DNA of 64,000 bases from Allostella sp. ATCC 35155 (GCA_006738865.1 AP019701.1:859001-923000), one strand, 5' to 3'; shown: positions 21,677 to 33,341, counted from the stretch's first letter. Notes: generated by a model from the letters alone, not told the origin. Numbers and translations: made by a program.

Positions 21677-21763
21677 GCGGTCGTGGCGGAATTGGTAGAC
21701 GCGCAGCGTTGAGGTCGCTGTGGGGGAAACTCCGTGGAAGTTCGAGTCTTCTCGACCGCACCA
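21677..21763 (+). tRNA. tRNA-Leu (anticodon GAG)
   Basis: An 87-base class II tRNA including an encoded CCA. The acceptor stem is GCGGTCG paired with CGACCGC, followed by discriminator A and CCA. D-loop consensus is present (GGCGGAATTGGTAGAC), the anticodon stem CAGCG/CGCTG carries the loop TTGAGGT with anticodon GAG at 21711-21713, and a long variable arm (TGGGGGAAACTCCG) precedes TTCGAGTC. A hairpin terminator follows 8 bases later. Confidence 0.97.
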
Positions 21764-21770
21764 TCCTTCC

Positions 21771-21795
21771 GAAGCCCGCCTTACCAGCGGGCTTC
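21771..21795 (+). terminator. Hairpin after tRNA-Leu
   Basis: GAAGCCCGC (21771-21779) pairs perfectly with GCGGGCTTC (21787-21795) across a 7-base loop. The downstream GTAGCTTG has only a weak T-run, so termination strength is uncertain. Confidence 0.6.
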
Positions 21796-21860
21796 GTAGC
21801 TTGTAGGCTGACCCTGTCGCCCGGGGCACCTGCGGGCGGGAGGAAGGACCAGAACACCGA

Positions 21861-24139
<2,279 letters not shown>

Positions 24140-24140
<1 letters not shown>

Positions 24141-25516
24141 TGTCGGAGGCGGCCGAGCGTCCCGCCGCGGCCAGCCTCTACGGCCTGACGCCGCGCCTCA
24201 TGGGCGCGATCGGCCTGGCACTCGAGCAGGGCCAGGACAGCCATGTGCGCGCGCTCGTCCGACCGCTCCACCCCTCCGACCTCGCCGATCTGATCGAGCG
24301 CCTCGATCCCGACGATCGGATGCGGCTGGTCGCGGCCGTCGCGGACGTCTTCGATCCCGAATGCCTGCCGTGGCTGGAAGACGGCGTGCGCGAGCAGGTG
24401 CTCGACCGTCTCGGCATGGCGCGCGTCGCCGAGGCCGTCGCCGGGCTGGACACCGACGACGCGGTCGAGGTCCTGGAATCGCTCGACGAGGCCGAGCGGC
24501 GCGAGGTGCTGCGGCATGTGCCGGCCGAGGACCGCGCCGTGCTGGAGCAGGGGCTGACCTATCCCGAGGACAGCGCCGGCCGCCTGATGCAGCGCGAGCT
24601 GGTGGCCCTGCCGCCGCACTGGACCGTGGGCCAGGCGATCGACTTCATGCGCAGCAGCGCCGATCTGCCGGATCATTTCTTCGATGTCTTCGTGGTCGAC
24701 CCGCGGCACAAGGCGATGGGGGTGGTGCCGGTCAGCCGGCTGCTGCGATCCCGCCGGCCGGTCCGGCTGACGGAGATCATGGAGCGCGAGTTCCATCGCA
24801 TTCCCGCCGGCGCCGACCAGGAGGAGGTCGGCCTGCTCTTCCAGCGCTACGGCCTCGCCTCGGCCCCGGTGGTCGACGAGGACGACCGGCTGGTCGGCGT
24901 CATCACCATCGACGATGCGGTGCATGTGCTGGGCGAAGAGGCCGAGGAGGATCTCGCGCGGCTCGGGCGCGTCGGCGACACCAACGTCAATGCACCGATC
25001 CTGGAGACGGCACGGACCCGTATCAGCTGGCTGTTGATCACGCTGGTCAACACGCTCCTTGCCTCGACCGTCATCTCCCAGTTCGAGGCGACGATCGAAC
25101 GGATCGTCGCGCTGGCGGTGCTGATGCCGATCGTGGCCGCGATGGGCGGCAATGCCGGGATGCAGGTCGTGACGGTGGTGGTGCGCGCGCTCGCGACGCG
25201 GGACCTCGGCACCGACAACATCTTTCGCTTCGTGCGCAAGGAGATCGGCGTCGGCATCCTGAACGGGCTCGTCTTCGCCACCATCCTCGGAACGGTCGCC
25301 GCGCTGTGGTTCGAGGATGTCCGCATGGCCGGCGTATTGGCGGCTGCGATGGTCCTCAACATGGTCTGGGCCGCGTTCGCCGGCGCCGTGATCCCGATCC
25401 TCATCCGGCGCCTGCGAATCGATCCGGCCGTGGGAGCCGGGCCGCTGCTGACGACGACCACCGACGTCCTCGGCTTCTTCTCGTTCCTCGGGCTCGCCAG
25501 CCTGCTGCTGCTGTGA
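24140..25516 (+). CDS. mgtE: Magnesium transporter MgtE
   Basis: MgtE is a Mg2+ channel gated by intracellular Mg2+. The 458-residue protein has the superhelical N-domain ([20 protein letters not shown]), two CBS domains ([34 protein letters not shown]), the plug helix region ([20 protein letters not shown]), and five membrane segments including [21 protein letters not shown] and the C-terminal [20 protein letters not shown]. Start ATG overlaps the maeB stop. No M-box could fit, because there is no leader. Confidence 0.94.
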
Positions 25517-25634
25517 ACCGGAAGGGCGAATGCCGCTCCGGCATCCGGCGCAAAAAGGTTCGGTTGATTCCTGATGGTAGTTCCTGAGACTATCGCGCAA
25601 CGTGAGCGGCCGCTCCGTCGATAGCTTCGGGCTT

Positions 25635-25654
25635 GCCGGTCGGTATCGACCGGC
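25635..25654. other. Short perfect hairpin in mgtE-SUOX spacer
   Basis: GCCGGTCG (25635-25642) pairs perfectly with CGACCGGC (25647-25654) around GTAT. It lies in the 238-base gap between mgtE and the SUOX-like gene, without a T-run. It could be an operator or transcript hairpin. I saw no clear promoter in the gap. Confidence 0.35.
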
Positions 25655-25754
25655 TGTCCGATGTCGGCATGGCGTGCCGTTTGCCGGGATCGACGACGGA
25701 CGCCGTGGCCCGCCTCGACCGGGTGCCGTCCAGCCTGATGAAGGAGGGTGCTCG

Positions 25755-26267
25755 ATGTTGTTGCGTTGCCTGACCAGGGTGATCGCCGCCGTGCTGCTGC
25801 TGGCGGCGCCGATCGCAGCCCACGCGGAAAAACTGCCGCCGCCGACCGGCAATGTGATTCTCGAACTCAGCGGGAACATCACGAACACGACGGACGGCAA
25901 GGTCGCCAAGTTCGATCTCGCCGCCCTGGAGGCGCTCGGCAAGAAGTCGATCCGCACATCGACCAAATGGACCGAGGGCACCATCGGCTTCGAGGGTGTC
26001 CTGATGCGCGACCTCCTGAAGAAGGTCGGCGCCAGCGGGACCGAGATCACGGCCGTCGCGCTCAACGACTACAAGGTGAAGATTCCGATCGCCGACTTCG
26101 AGAAGTTCGACGTCATCCTCGCCTATCGCCGCGATGGCCGGACGATGCCGGTTCGCGACAAGGGGCCCCTGTGGATCATGTATCCGTTCGACGACAACCC
26201 CTCGCTCAAGACGGATCTCTACTTCGCGCGGTGCGCTTGGCAGCTCAAGGCGATCGAAATCCGCTAG
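25755..26267 (+). CDS. Periplasmic SUOX-fold (molybdopterin-oxidoreductase-like) domain protein
   Basis: A 170-residue secreted protein: signal peptide at residues 1-23 (ending IAAHAEK), then a single domain resembling the sulfite-oxidase/YedY cofactor fold (ILELSGNI, WTEGTIGFEGVLMRDLLKKV, ALNDYKVKIPIADFEKFDVI, RDKGPLWIMYPFD). It is far shorter than catalytic YedY-type enzymes and has only one mature cysteine, near the C-terminus. It is therefore more likely a ligand-binding or sensory protein than an enzyme. A strong AAGGAGG ribosome-binding site precedes ATG 25755. It lies 29 bases before a sensor kinase. Confidence 0.75.
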   Translation: MLLRCLTRVIAAVLLLAAPIAAHAEKLPPPTGNVILELSGNITNTTDGKVAKFDLAALEALGKKSIRTSTKWTEGTIGFEGVLMRDLLKKVGASGTEITAVALNDYKVKIPIADFEKFDVILAYRRDGRTMPVRDKGPLWIMYPFDDNPSLKTDLYFARCAWQLKAIEIR

Positions 26268-26296
26268 CCGCCGAGGGTCTGGCCAGGCCGACCGGC

Positions 26297-28537
26297 ATGG
26301 ACGAGCTGCCGACTTTGCCGCCGCGGGGGCGCGGTGCCGCGCGCCTGCGGCTGGCGGTGATCGGCGGCCTGCTCGTGTCGACGGTGGTCGTCGGCTTTCT
26401 CTTCGTGTCGACGCTGCGCGACCTCTACAAGCGCGCCGAGGTCTTCCAGTACGACATCCTCTGGTACGCCTATCAGACGCATCTCGAATACCAGAAGCTG
26501 ACCGATCTGCTGCTGGCGGCGCAGACGCCGGGCTCGCATGTCGATCTCGACCGCATCTCGACCGCGGCCGACATCTTCTTCAGCCGCAATCCCAGCATGG
26601 TGACGGTCCTGGGGCCGGAGATCGGGGACGACAATCCGACCCTCCGGCTGGTCGTCTCCCGGATCGACGAGTTGATCACCGAGACGGACCGGCTGTTGGC
26701 CAGGACCGACCTCGATATTGCCACCGTCGCCCGCGCCCTGTCCGAGAAGACCGAGCAGCTCAGCCCGCTGCTGCAGGATCTGCTGTCGGATGTCCGCCAA
26801 CGTTCGGCCCAGCATTGGCAGAACGAGAAGCTGGCGATGCTGCATTCGCTGCTGTCCGTGGTGGTGGCGGCGGTCGTGCTCATCACCTGCCTGCTCGCGT
26901 TCGGCGCCCTCTCGACGATCCAGATGCGCCGTCTGGAGGTGCAGGGGCAGGAACTGACCGAGCTCTCGCACGGACTGAAGATCGCCAAGGAGGCCGCGGA
27001 ACGCGCGAATTCCACCAAGTCCGCATTCCTGGCCACCATGAGCCACGAGATCCGGACGCCGCTGAACTCGGTCATCGGCATGGCCGATCTCCTGGTCGAC
27101 ACCCCGCTCAACGAGAGCCAGCTGCGCTACATCCGGGTGATCAACGCCTCGGCCCAGCATCTCCTGTCGATCATCGGCGACATCCTCGACTTCTCGCGGA
27201 TCGAGGCCGGCAAGCTCGATATCGAGTGTATCCCCTTCGACCTGCGGACGCTGTGCGACGACGTCACCGAGATCGCGCGCGCCCTGCCCAACGGCTCGAT
27301 CCTGGAGATCCGCCAGCACATCGACGAGGACGTGCCGTCGGCGCTGCTCGGTGACCCCGGCCGGCTGACGCAAGTCCTCCTCAACATCGTCGGCAACGCG
27401 GTCAAGTTCACCGAAGCCGGCAGCGTCAGCCTGTCCATCTCCATCGCGCGCCGGGAGGGCAAGCACATCAGCCTGATGTTCTCCGTCGTGGACACCGGCA
27501 AGGGCATCCCGGCGGAGCTTCACGACCGGCTGTTCGAGCCGTTCGAGCAGGCGGACTCCGACGTCGGCCGGCTGAAGAGCGGGACCGGCCTCGGCCTCGC
27601 CATCAGCAAGCGGCTCGTCCAGGTCATGGGCGGCGCGATCGGCTTCGAGAGCGGTGCCGGGCAGGGGTCGACCTTCTGGTTCCAGATTCCGTTCGAGGTC
27701 GGGCGGGTGAGCATGCCCGCGGCGGGCCGGCGTGCCGACGTGGTGGCCCCGACGAACGTGCATCTGCGGGTGCTGGTGGCCGAGGACACGCCGGCCAACC
27801 AGCTCGTCATCCGCTCGATGCTGGAAAGCATGGGGCACCGCGTCCAGACCGTGAGCAACGGCGCGGAGGCGATCGACGCCGTGCAGCAGGCGAAGTTCGA
27901 TCTCGTCCTGATGGACCTGCAGATGCCGATCATGGGCGGATACGAGGCGACCCGCCGCATCCGCGCCCTGCCGGGCGACGTCGGCCGCATTCCGATCGTG
28001 GCCCTGACGGCGCTCGCGCTCTCCACCGACCGCGAGCGGGCCCAGGCCAGCGGCATGAACGAATTCCTGACCAAGCCGATCCGCAAGGCCGACCTCACGG
28101 GGTTGATCGATCGGCTGCTGGGGCGGGTGCATGCACCGGTATCGCAACCGACCGAAGAGCTCGAATTCGACGGGGAGCGCCTGACCGAACTGCTGGACAG
28201 CGTCGGCCTGCAGCAGTTTGAGCGCATCCTCGACACCTTCGCCGCCGATGTCCGCTTCGACCTGGTGGAGATCGAGCGCGCGATCGCGGCTGCCGACTAT
28301 CCGGCGCTGCGCATCCGCGCCCATCGGCTGAAGGGCATCTTCTACCAGATCGGCGCCTGCAACGCGGGCAAGCTGGCCGGCATGATCGAAACTGCCGAGG
28401 GCGCCGAGGCGCTGGTGCTCGGCCGCAGCCTGCTGTCCTACGGGCCCTCCGCCATCGACGAGTCGCTGCGCCACGGCGAGTCCCTGATCGTCAGCCAGGG
28501 CTTCCGCGCCGAAGCCGAGGGCCGCGCGGCCGGCTGA
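26297..28537 (+). CDS. Hybrid sensor histidine kinase (HisKA-HATPase-REC-HPt)
   Basis: A 746-residue membrane-bound hybrid kinase. A transmembrane helix at about residues 17-38 and another at about 191-212 flank a periplasmic sensor region of roughly 150 residues without a recognised fold. Then follow HisKA with phospho-His250 (SHEIRTPLNSV), the HATPase domain (NIVGNAVKFTEAG; DTGKGIP; GTGLGLAISKRL), a receiver with phospho-Asp540 (LVLMDLQMP), and an HPt domain with His676 (RAHRLKGIFYQIG). The full His-Asp-His relay is present, but no separate output regulator is adjacent. It is probably co-transcribed with the SUOX-like protein, which may be its sensory partner. Confidence 0.92.
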   Translation: MDELPTLPPRGRGAARLRLAVIGGLLVSTVVVGFLFVSTLRDLYKRAEVFQYDILWYAYQTHLEYQKLTDLLLAAQTPGSHVDLDRISTAADIFFSRNPSMVTVLGPEIGDDNPTLRLVVSRIDELITETDRLLARTDLDIATVARALSEKTEQLSPLLQDLLSDVRQRSAQHWQNEKLAMLHSLLSVVVAAVVLITCLLAFGALSTIQMRRLEVQGQELTELSHGLKIAKEAAERANSTKSAFLATMSHEIRTPLNSVIGMADLLVDTPLNESQLRYIRVINASAQHLLSIIGDILDFSRIEAGKLDIECIPFDLRTLCDDVTEIARALPNGSILEIRQHIDEDVPSALLGDPGRLTQVLLNIVGNAVKFTEAGSVSLSISIARREGKHISLMFSVVDTGKGIPAELHDRLFEPFEQADSDVGRLKSGTGLGLAISKRLVQVMGGAIGFESGAGQGSTFWFQIPFEVGRVSMPAAGRRADVVAPTNVHLRVLVAEDTPANQLVIRSMLESMGHRVQTVSNGAEAIDAVQQAKFDLVLMDLQMPIMGGYEATRRIRALPGDVGRIPIVALTALALSTDRERAQASGMNEFLTKPIRKADLTGLIDRLLGRVHAPVSQPTEELEFDGERLTELLDSVGLQQFERILDTFAADVRFDLVEIERAIAAADYPALRIRAHRLKGIFYQIGACNAGKLAGMIETAEGAEALVLGRSLLSYGPSAIDESLRHGESLIVSQGFRAEAEGRAAG

Positions 28538-28569
28538 CCGACCGGGGTCCGGAGGCACGCCCGCCGGGG

Positions 28570-29556
28570 TCAGCGCAGCAGGCCGACCTCTCCCAGATAG
28601 CGCGCCGTGCCGGGGTGCAGATGCCGTGACTCGGGGGCGGCGGCCAGGGTGTTGGCGGCCGTGCTCTCGCGGGCCTGCTCCAGTCGGCGCCCCAGCTCGG
28701 CCTCGGCGCGGTGGAGGGCGCGGGCGAAGCGCCAGGCGGCCTCCTCCGGCAGGTCCGGGCGGGCCATCACCACGTTCCAGGCGCCGACGGTCGTCAGCGG
28801 TCGGTCGATGCCGCGATAGGCGCCGGCCGGAACGGTCATCGGCTTCAGGAAGGGATGGCGCGTCCGGACGCGCTCGACCTCGTCCGCCTCCAGGCCGATG
28901 AAGCGGGCGCCGGCCGGGCCTGCGGCGACCCGCGTGAAGCCGGGCCAGCCGATGCCGCCACCCCACAGGGCAGCGGCGCTGCCGTCCAGGACCATCGGCG
29001 GCCCGTCGCCGGCCTTCTGCAGCAGGACCGGATCGAAGTCCCGCGCCGGGTCGAGGCCGAGCCCGTCCAGGACATAGCGTGCCTGGACGACGAGGCCCGA
29101 ACTGGCGGCGCCCAGCACGATGCGGCGCCCCTTGAGGTCGGCCACGCTGCGATAGGGGCTGTCGGCGCGAACCACGAACATGCCGGGGCTGGAATACATC
29201 GCCGCGACGATCCGGGCCGCGGTCGCCGGCCGGTCGATGCCGGCCAGCGCCTCGTAGGCGCTGGTGCCCTGGACGAGGCCGAGATCGATCTCGCCCGCCT
29301 CCAGCATGGGCAGGTTGGCGCCGCTGCCCGCTGTCGCGCGCGTCTCGATCCGCAGCGTGTCGTCGGCCGTCGCGATCGCCGCGGCGAGGGCCGCGCCATA
29401 GACCGCGAAGCCGCCGCCCTCGGTTGCCGTCCCGAGCGAGAGGCGCAGGGGCGCGGCTGTGGCACCGGCGGACGAAGCGGCGACAGCGGCGGTCGCGGCG
29501 AGCAGCGCGCGGCGGGAGAGGCGGCGCTCGGCGGCGCGGTCGGATGGGTAGGACAT
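28570..29556 (-). CDS. TAXI-family TRAP-type solute-binding protein
   Basis: A 328-residue exported solute-binding protein of the TAXI (TRAP-associated extracytoplasmic immunogenic) family. It has a twin-arginine-like signal (RRLSRRALLAATAAVAAS, residues about 11-28). Family landmarks include LSLGTATEGGGFAVYGAALA, GSGANLPMLEAGEIDLGLVQ and ADLKGRRIVLGAASSGL. TAXI proteins normally work with a fused TRAP permease, which is absent here, so it is an orphan or serves a permease elsewhere. Convergent with the kinase gene. Confidence 0.85.
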   Translation of the reverse strand: MSYPSDRAAERRLSRRALLAATAAVAASSAGATAAPLRLSLGTATEGGGFAVYGAALAAAIATADDTLRIETRATAGSGANLPMLEAGEIDLGLVQGTSAYEALAGIDRPATAARIVAAMYSSPGMFVVRADSPYRSVADLKGRRIVLGAASSGLVVQARYVLDGLGLDPARDFDPVLLQKAGDGPPMVLDGSAAALWGGGIGWPGFTRVAAGPAGARFIGLEADEVERVRTRHPFLKPMTVPAGAYRGIDRPLTTVGAWNVVMARPDLPEEAAWRFARALHRAEAELGRRLEQARESTAANTLAAAPESRHLHPGTARYLGEVGLLR

Positions 29557-29640
29557 CGGGCGGTTCTCTCCGGGCTCGGCGACGCTCGTCTAGAACTGTA
29601 GGATCGATCGGCCCAATGGCAACCGCCGGAACCCGCCGCG

Positions 29641-30096
29641 ATGACCGAGTTCGCTCCGCCCGATCCCGAATACGCCGCGCGCGTCCGCGCGAGCTTCGAC
29701 CGTCAGCCCTTCATGCGCCTGATCGGCGCGAGCGTGGATGCGGTCGAGCCCGGCCGCTGCCGCATTTCGCTGCCCTATCGTCCCGAGCTGTCCCAGCAGC
29801 ACGGCTTCTTCCATGGCGGCGTGATCGGCACGATCGCCGACAATTGCGGCGGCTACTCGGCCTTCACCCTGGCCGAGGCCGACTCCACGATCCTGACGGT
29901 CGAGTACAAGCTGAACATCGTGGCGCCCGGCCGGGGCGAGCGCCTGGAGGGCGAAGGGCAGGTGCTGCGGGCCGGCCGCCGTCTCGTCGTCTGCGAAAGC
30001 CGGATCTTCGCGGTCGAGGGCGGCCGCAGGACGCTCTGCGCGGTCGCGCTCGCCACCCTCATGCTGATCGCCGGGCGCAGCGACGCGCCCGCCTGA
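29641..30096 (+). CDS. PaaI-type hotdog thioesterase
   Basis: A 151-residue hotdog-fold acyl-CoA thioesterase. The active-site segment QQHGFFHGGVIGTIADNCGG (about residues 50-70) matches the PaaI pattern with HGG and a downstream acidic residue. VEYKLNIVAPGRGERLEGEG follows. Substrate unknown; the location ahead of ivd fits acyl-CoA metabolism. A strong inverted repeat lies right after the stop. Confidence 0.86.
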   Translation: MTEFAPPDPEYAARVRASFDRQPFMRLIGASVDAVEPGRCRISLPYRPELSQQHGFFHGGVIGTIADNCGGYSAFTLAEADSTILTVEYKLNIVAPGRGERLEGEGQVLRAGRRLVVCESRIFAVEGGRRTLCAVALATLMLIAGRSDAPA

Positions 30097-30100
30097 CGGG

Positions 30101-30136
30101 CGGCCCGGCCCGGCGCGACTGGACCGGGCCGGGCCG
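30101..30136. repeat. 13-bp perfect inverted repeat before ivd
   Basis: CGGCCCGGCCCGG (30101-30113) is an exact inverted copy of CCGGGCCGGGCCG (30124-30136) with a 10-base loop. It starts 4 bases after the thioesterase stop and is followed by CTATAGT (30141-30147), a possible -10 element for ivd. Without a T-run it would be an atypical terminator. Confidence 0.55.
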
Positions 30137-30183
30137 CGCGCTATAGTCCGGCTCCGTCCGACGGACCTCCCGGGGAGACGCCG

Positions 30184-31356
30184 ATGCTGCGCAACGACTA
30201 CGCCTCGCTCGATTTCGGCCTCGGCGACACCGCCGACATGCTGCGCGACAGCGTCCGCAGCTTCGCTGCCGCCGAGATCGCGCCGCGCGCGGCCGACATC
30301 GACCGCACGAACGCGTTCCCCATGGATCTCTGGCGCAAGATGGGCGACCTCGGCGTGCTCGGCGTCACCGCCGAGGAGGAGTATGGCGGCGCCGGCCTCG
30401 GCTATCTCGAGCATTGCGTGGCGATGGAGGAGATCAGTCGCGCCTCGGCCTCGGTCGGCCTCAGCTACGGCGCCCATTCCAACCTCTGCGTCAACCAGAT
30501 CCGGCGCAACGGCTCGGCCGACCAGAAGCGCCGCTATCTGCCGCGGCTGATCTCGGGCGAGCATGTCGGCGCGCTCGCCATGAGCGAGCCCGGCGCCGGC
30601 TCCGACGTGGTGTCGATGCGCACCCGGGCCGAGCGGCGCGGCGACCGTTTCGTCGTCAACGGCAGCAAGATGTGGATCACCAACGGCCCCGACGCCGACG
30701 TGCTGGTGGTTTATGCCAAGACCGATGCCGATGCCGGGCCGAGGGGGATCACCGCCTTCCTGGTCGAGAAGGGGATGAAGGGCTTCTCGACGGCGCAGAA
30801 GCTGGACAAGCTCGGCATGCGCGGCTCGAACACCTGCGAGCTCATCTTCGAGGATTGCGAGGTGCCCGAGGAGAACCTGCTGGGCGACCTCGGCCGCGGC
30901 GTCAACGTGCTGATGAGCGGGCTCGACTATGAGCGCGCGGTGCTGGCCGCGGGCCCCATCGGCATCATGCAGGCCTGCATGGACGTCGTCGTGCCCTACG
31001 TCCACGAGCGCAAGCAGTTCGGCCAGCCGATCGGCGAGTTCCAGTTGATCCAGGGCAAGCTCGCCGACATGTACACGACGATGAATGCCTGCAAGGCCTA
31101 CGTCTATGCGGTGGCGCGCGCCTGCGACGCCGGGCAGACGACCCGCAAGGACGCCGCCGGTGCCATCCTCTATGCCGCCGAGAAGGCGACCTGGATGGCG
31201 CTGGAGGCGATCCAGTGCCTCGGCGGCAACGGCTACACCAACGACTATCCGACCGGGCGCCTGCTGCGCGACGCCAAGCTCTACGAGATCGGCGCGGGCA
31301 CCAGCGAAATCCGCCGCTGGCTGATCGGCCGCGAGCTGTTCCAGGAGTCGCGGTGA
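30184..31356 (+). CDS. ivd: Isovaleryl-CoA dehydrogenase
   Basis: An FAD-dependent acyl-CoA dehydrogenase of leucine breakdown. The 390-residue protein shows [34 protein letters not shown] and the C-terminal [16 protein letters not shown]. The putative catalytic glutamate is in [18 protein letters not shown], the isovaleryl-CoA dehydrogenase position, rather than the C-terminal position used by short-chain enzymes, where this protein has Ala-Gly ([10 protein letters not shown]). That makes ivd the best assignment. Electrons would go to ETF. Confidence 0.92.
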   Translation: MLRNDYASLDFGLGDTADMLRDSVRSFAAAEIAPRAADIDRTNAFPMDLWRKMGDLGVLGVTAEEEYGGAGLGYLEHCVAMEEISRASASVGLSYGAHSNLCVNQIRRNGSADQKRRYLPRLISGEHVGALAMSEPGAGSDVVSMRTRAERRGDRFVVNGSKMWITNGPDADVLVVYAKTDADAGPRGITAFLVEKGMKGFSTAQKLDKLGMRGSNTCELIFEDCEVPEENLLGDLGRGVNVLMSGLDYERAVLAAGPIGIMQACMDVVVPYVHERKQFGQPIGEFQLIQGKLADMYTTMNACKAYVYAVARACDAGQTTRKDAAGAILYAAEKATWMALEAIQCLGGNGYTNDYPTGRLLRDAKLYEIGAGTSEIRRWLIGRELFQESR

Positions 31357-31487
31357 GGCGGGTGGCGGCACTGCTGGTCCTGGCTGCCGCGCTCGGCGGC
31401 TGCGCGCCGCTGCGCGATCTCCTGGTGGTGCGCGGCGACTACGGCTCCTCGAGCGGCCTCCGCGGCGCGGTCGGCGTCCGCTTCTGA
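31353..31487 (+). CDS. Very small predicted lipoprotein (44 residues)
   Basis: A 44-residue frame from a GTG start that overlaps the ivd stop (GTGA). It reads [20 protein letters not shown], a short positively charged n-region, hydrophobic stretch and lipobox (LGGC with Cys17). A 28-residue mature tail with a glycine/serine turn ([17 protein letters not shown]) follows. The final aromatic residue after alternating residues recalls an outer-membrane strand. No family recognised. Coupling to ivd and the lipobox make it more likely real than a random frame. Confidence 0.55.
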   Translation: MRRVAALLVLAAALGGCAPLRDLLVVRGDYGSSSGLRGAVGVRF

Positions 31488-31515
31488 CGGGCGCCGGACA
31501 GAAAGGAACGAGGCG

Positions 31516-32652
31516 ATGCAGCTGACCGAAGAGCAGGCGATGGTGCGCGACATGGCGCGCGACTTCGCCACCGAACACCTCAAGCCGCATGCCGGCGAGC
31601 GCGACCGCGCCGGGGCCTTCCCGCGCGACGTGCTGCGGCAGATGGGCGAACTCGGCCTCATGGGCATGACCGTGCCCGAGGAATGGGGCGGCGCCGGCAT
31701 CGACAACGTCGCCGCCGCCCTGGCGGTCGAGGAGATCGCGGCCGGCGACGGCGCCTGCTCGACCATCGTGTCGGTCCACAATTCCGTCGGTTGCCTGCCG
31801 ATCCTGCGCTTTGGCACGGCGGAGCAGAAGGAGCGCTTCCTGAAGCCGCTGGCGCGCGGCGAGAAGCTGGGCGCCTTCTGCCTGACCGAGCCCGGCGCCG
31901 GCTCGGATGCCTCGGCCATCACCACCCGCGCCCGGCGCGACGGCAACCACTGGGTGCTGAACGGCACCAAGCAGTTCATCACCTCGGGCAGTACGGCCGA
32001 CGTCGCCATCGTCTTCGCCGTCACCGACCCCGAGGCCGGCAAGAAGGGCATGTCGGCCTTCATCGTGCCGACCGACAATCCCGGCTGGAAGGTGGCCCGG
32101 GTCGAGGAGAAGCTCGGCCTGCGCGCGTCCGACACCTGCCAGATCCTGCTGGAGGATCTGCGCCTGACGCCGGACCTGATGCTGGGGGAGGAGGGGCGCG
32201 GCTACAACATCGCGCTCGCCAACCTCGAGGGTGGGCGCATCGGCATCGCCGCGCAGGCGGTCGGCATGGCGCGCGCCGCCTATGAGGCCGCGCGCGACTA
32301 TGCCAGGGAGCGCAAGTCGTTCGGCAAGGCGATCATCGAGCACCAGGCGGTGGCCTTCCGCCTCGCCGACATGGCGACCCAGATCCGTGCCGCCCGGCTG
32401 ATGACGCTGGATGCGGCCGCCAAGCGCGACCGCGGCGAGCCCTGCCTGACCGAGGCGGCGATGGCCAAGCTCTTCGCCTCCGAGATCGCCGAGAAGGTCG
32501 CCTCGGACGCGATCCAGATCCATGGCGGCTATGGCTATCTCGCCGACTTCCCGGTCGAGCGCATCTATCGCGACGTCCGCATCTGCCAGATCTACGAGGG
32601 CACCAGCGACATCCAGCGCATGCTGATCGCGCGCGCCGTCGCCGCCGAATAG
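31516..32652 (+). CDS. Acyl-CoA dehydrogenase (short/branched-chain type)
   Basis: A 378-residue FAD-dependent acyl-CoA dehydrogenase. Landmarks: [76 protein letters not shown]. The catalytic glutamate is in the C-terminal position ([17 protein letters not shown]), as in short-chain, butyryl- and isobutyryl-CoA dehydrogenases. With ivd next door, a branched-chain substrate such as isobutyryl- or 2-methylbutyryl-CoA is a reasonable inference. Confidence 0.9.
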   Translation: MQLTEEQAMVRDMARDFATEHLKPHAGERDRAGAFPRDVLRQMGELGLMGMTVPEEWGGAGIDNVAAALAVEEIAAGDGACSTIVSVHNSVGCLPILRFGTAEQKERFLKPLARGEKLGAFCLTEPGAGSDASAITTRARRDGNHWVLNGTKQFITSGSTADVAIVFAVTDPEAGKKGMSAFIVPTDNPGWKVARVEEKLGLRASDTCQILLEDLRLTPDLMLGEEGRGYNIALANLEGGRIGIAAQAVGMARAAYEAARDYARERKSFGKAIIEHQAVAFRLADMATQIRAARLMTLDAAAKRDRGEPCLTEAAMAKLFASEIAEKVASDAIQIHGGYGYLADFPVERIYRDVRICQIYEGTSDIQRMLIARAVAAE

Positions 32653-32663
32653 GGAGAGGACCC

Positions 32664-33263
32664 ATGGCCGAGCCGATCGACTTCTATTTCGACTTCTCCT
32701 CGCCCTACGGCTACGCCGCCTCCGGGCGCATCGACGCGATCGCGGCGCGGCACGGGCGCGACGTGCGCTGGCGCCCGATCCTGCTGGGGGCGGTCTTCAA
32801 GGTGACCGGCGGCCAGCCGCTGGTCGCCGTCCCGATGAAGGGCGACTATTCGCGGCGCGACTTCGCCCGCACCGCCCGGCTGATGGGCCTGCCCTTCACC
32901 ATGCCGCCGACCTTCCCCTTCGCCTCGGTGCCGCACGCCCGGGCCTTCTACTGGATCGAGGGGCAGGACGCGTCCAAGGCGCGGATGTTCGCCCGCGGCG
33001 TCTACCAGCTGATCTTCGGCGAGGGCCGCGACGTCACGGCAGCCGACCTCGCGCGCATCGCCGGCCAGCTCGGCTACGACGCGGACGATCTCGCGAAGGG
33101 CATGGCCGACCCCGCGATCAAGGACCGCCTGAAGGCCGAGGTCGACACCGCCATCGCCCGCGGCGTCTTCGGCTCCCCCTTCATCTTCATCGACGACGAG
33201 CCCTTCTGGGGCTCCGACCGCCTCGACCAGATCGATCGCTGGCTGGAGACGGGGGGCTGGTAG
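32664..33263 (+). CDS. 2-hydroxychromene-2-carboxylate isomerase / kappa-class GST-like (DsbA family)
   Basis: A 199-residue DsbA-fold protein without a CxxC. The N-terminal IDFYFDFSSPYGYAASGRID carries the glutathione-activating serine of HCCA isomerases and kappa-class GSTs. The C-terminal GVFGSPFIFIDDEPFWGSDR is the conserved cis-proline and binding segment. HCCA isomerase acts in naphthalene-type degradation, but no other such genes are present, so the true substrate is unknown. It follows the acyl-CoA dehydrogenase by 11 bases. Confidence 0.86.
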   Translation: MAEPIDFYFDFSSPYGYAASGRIDAIAARHGRDVRWRPILLGAVFKVTGGQPLVAVPMKGDYSRRDFARTARLMGLPFTMPPTFPFASVPHARAFYWIEGQDASKARMFARGVYQLIFGEGRDVTAADLARIAGQLGYDADDLAKGMADPAIKDRLKAEVDTAIARGVFGSPFIFIDDEPFWGSDRLDQIDRWLETGGW

Positions 33264-33297
33264 TCGGACGGAGTTGAAGACTCGTCGGATGAAACCA

Positions 33298-33319
33298 GAT
33301 AGAGTGAGGTCATTCTATC
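33298..33319. promoter_or_regulatory. Inverted repeat ahead of Xre/RES module (candidate operator)
   Basis: GATAGA (33298-33303) and TCTATC (33314-33319) are perfect inverted arms 10 bases apart, ending 22 bases before the antitoxin ATG. Antitoxins of this class autoregulate from such sites. Confidence 0.5.
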
Positions 33320-33341
33320 CAGAATCATCAGGGCCGGGCCG

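Noticed and set aside
21677-21763. tRNA-Leu as the attachment site of an integrated element
   Set aside because: No integrase, no duplicated tRNA 3' end and only housekeeping genes on both sides.
31353-31487. Reading the small lipoprotein frame as a C-terminal extension of ivd by frameshift
   Set aside because: ivd already ends at the normal family C-terminus ([10 protein letters not shown]) and the small frame has its own start and signal sequence.
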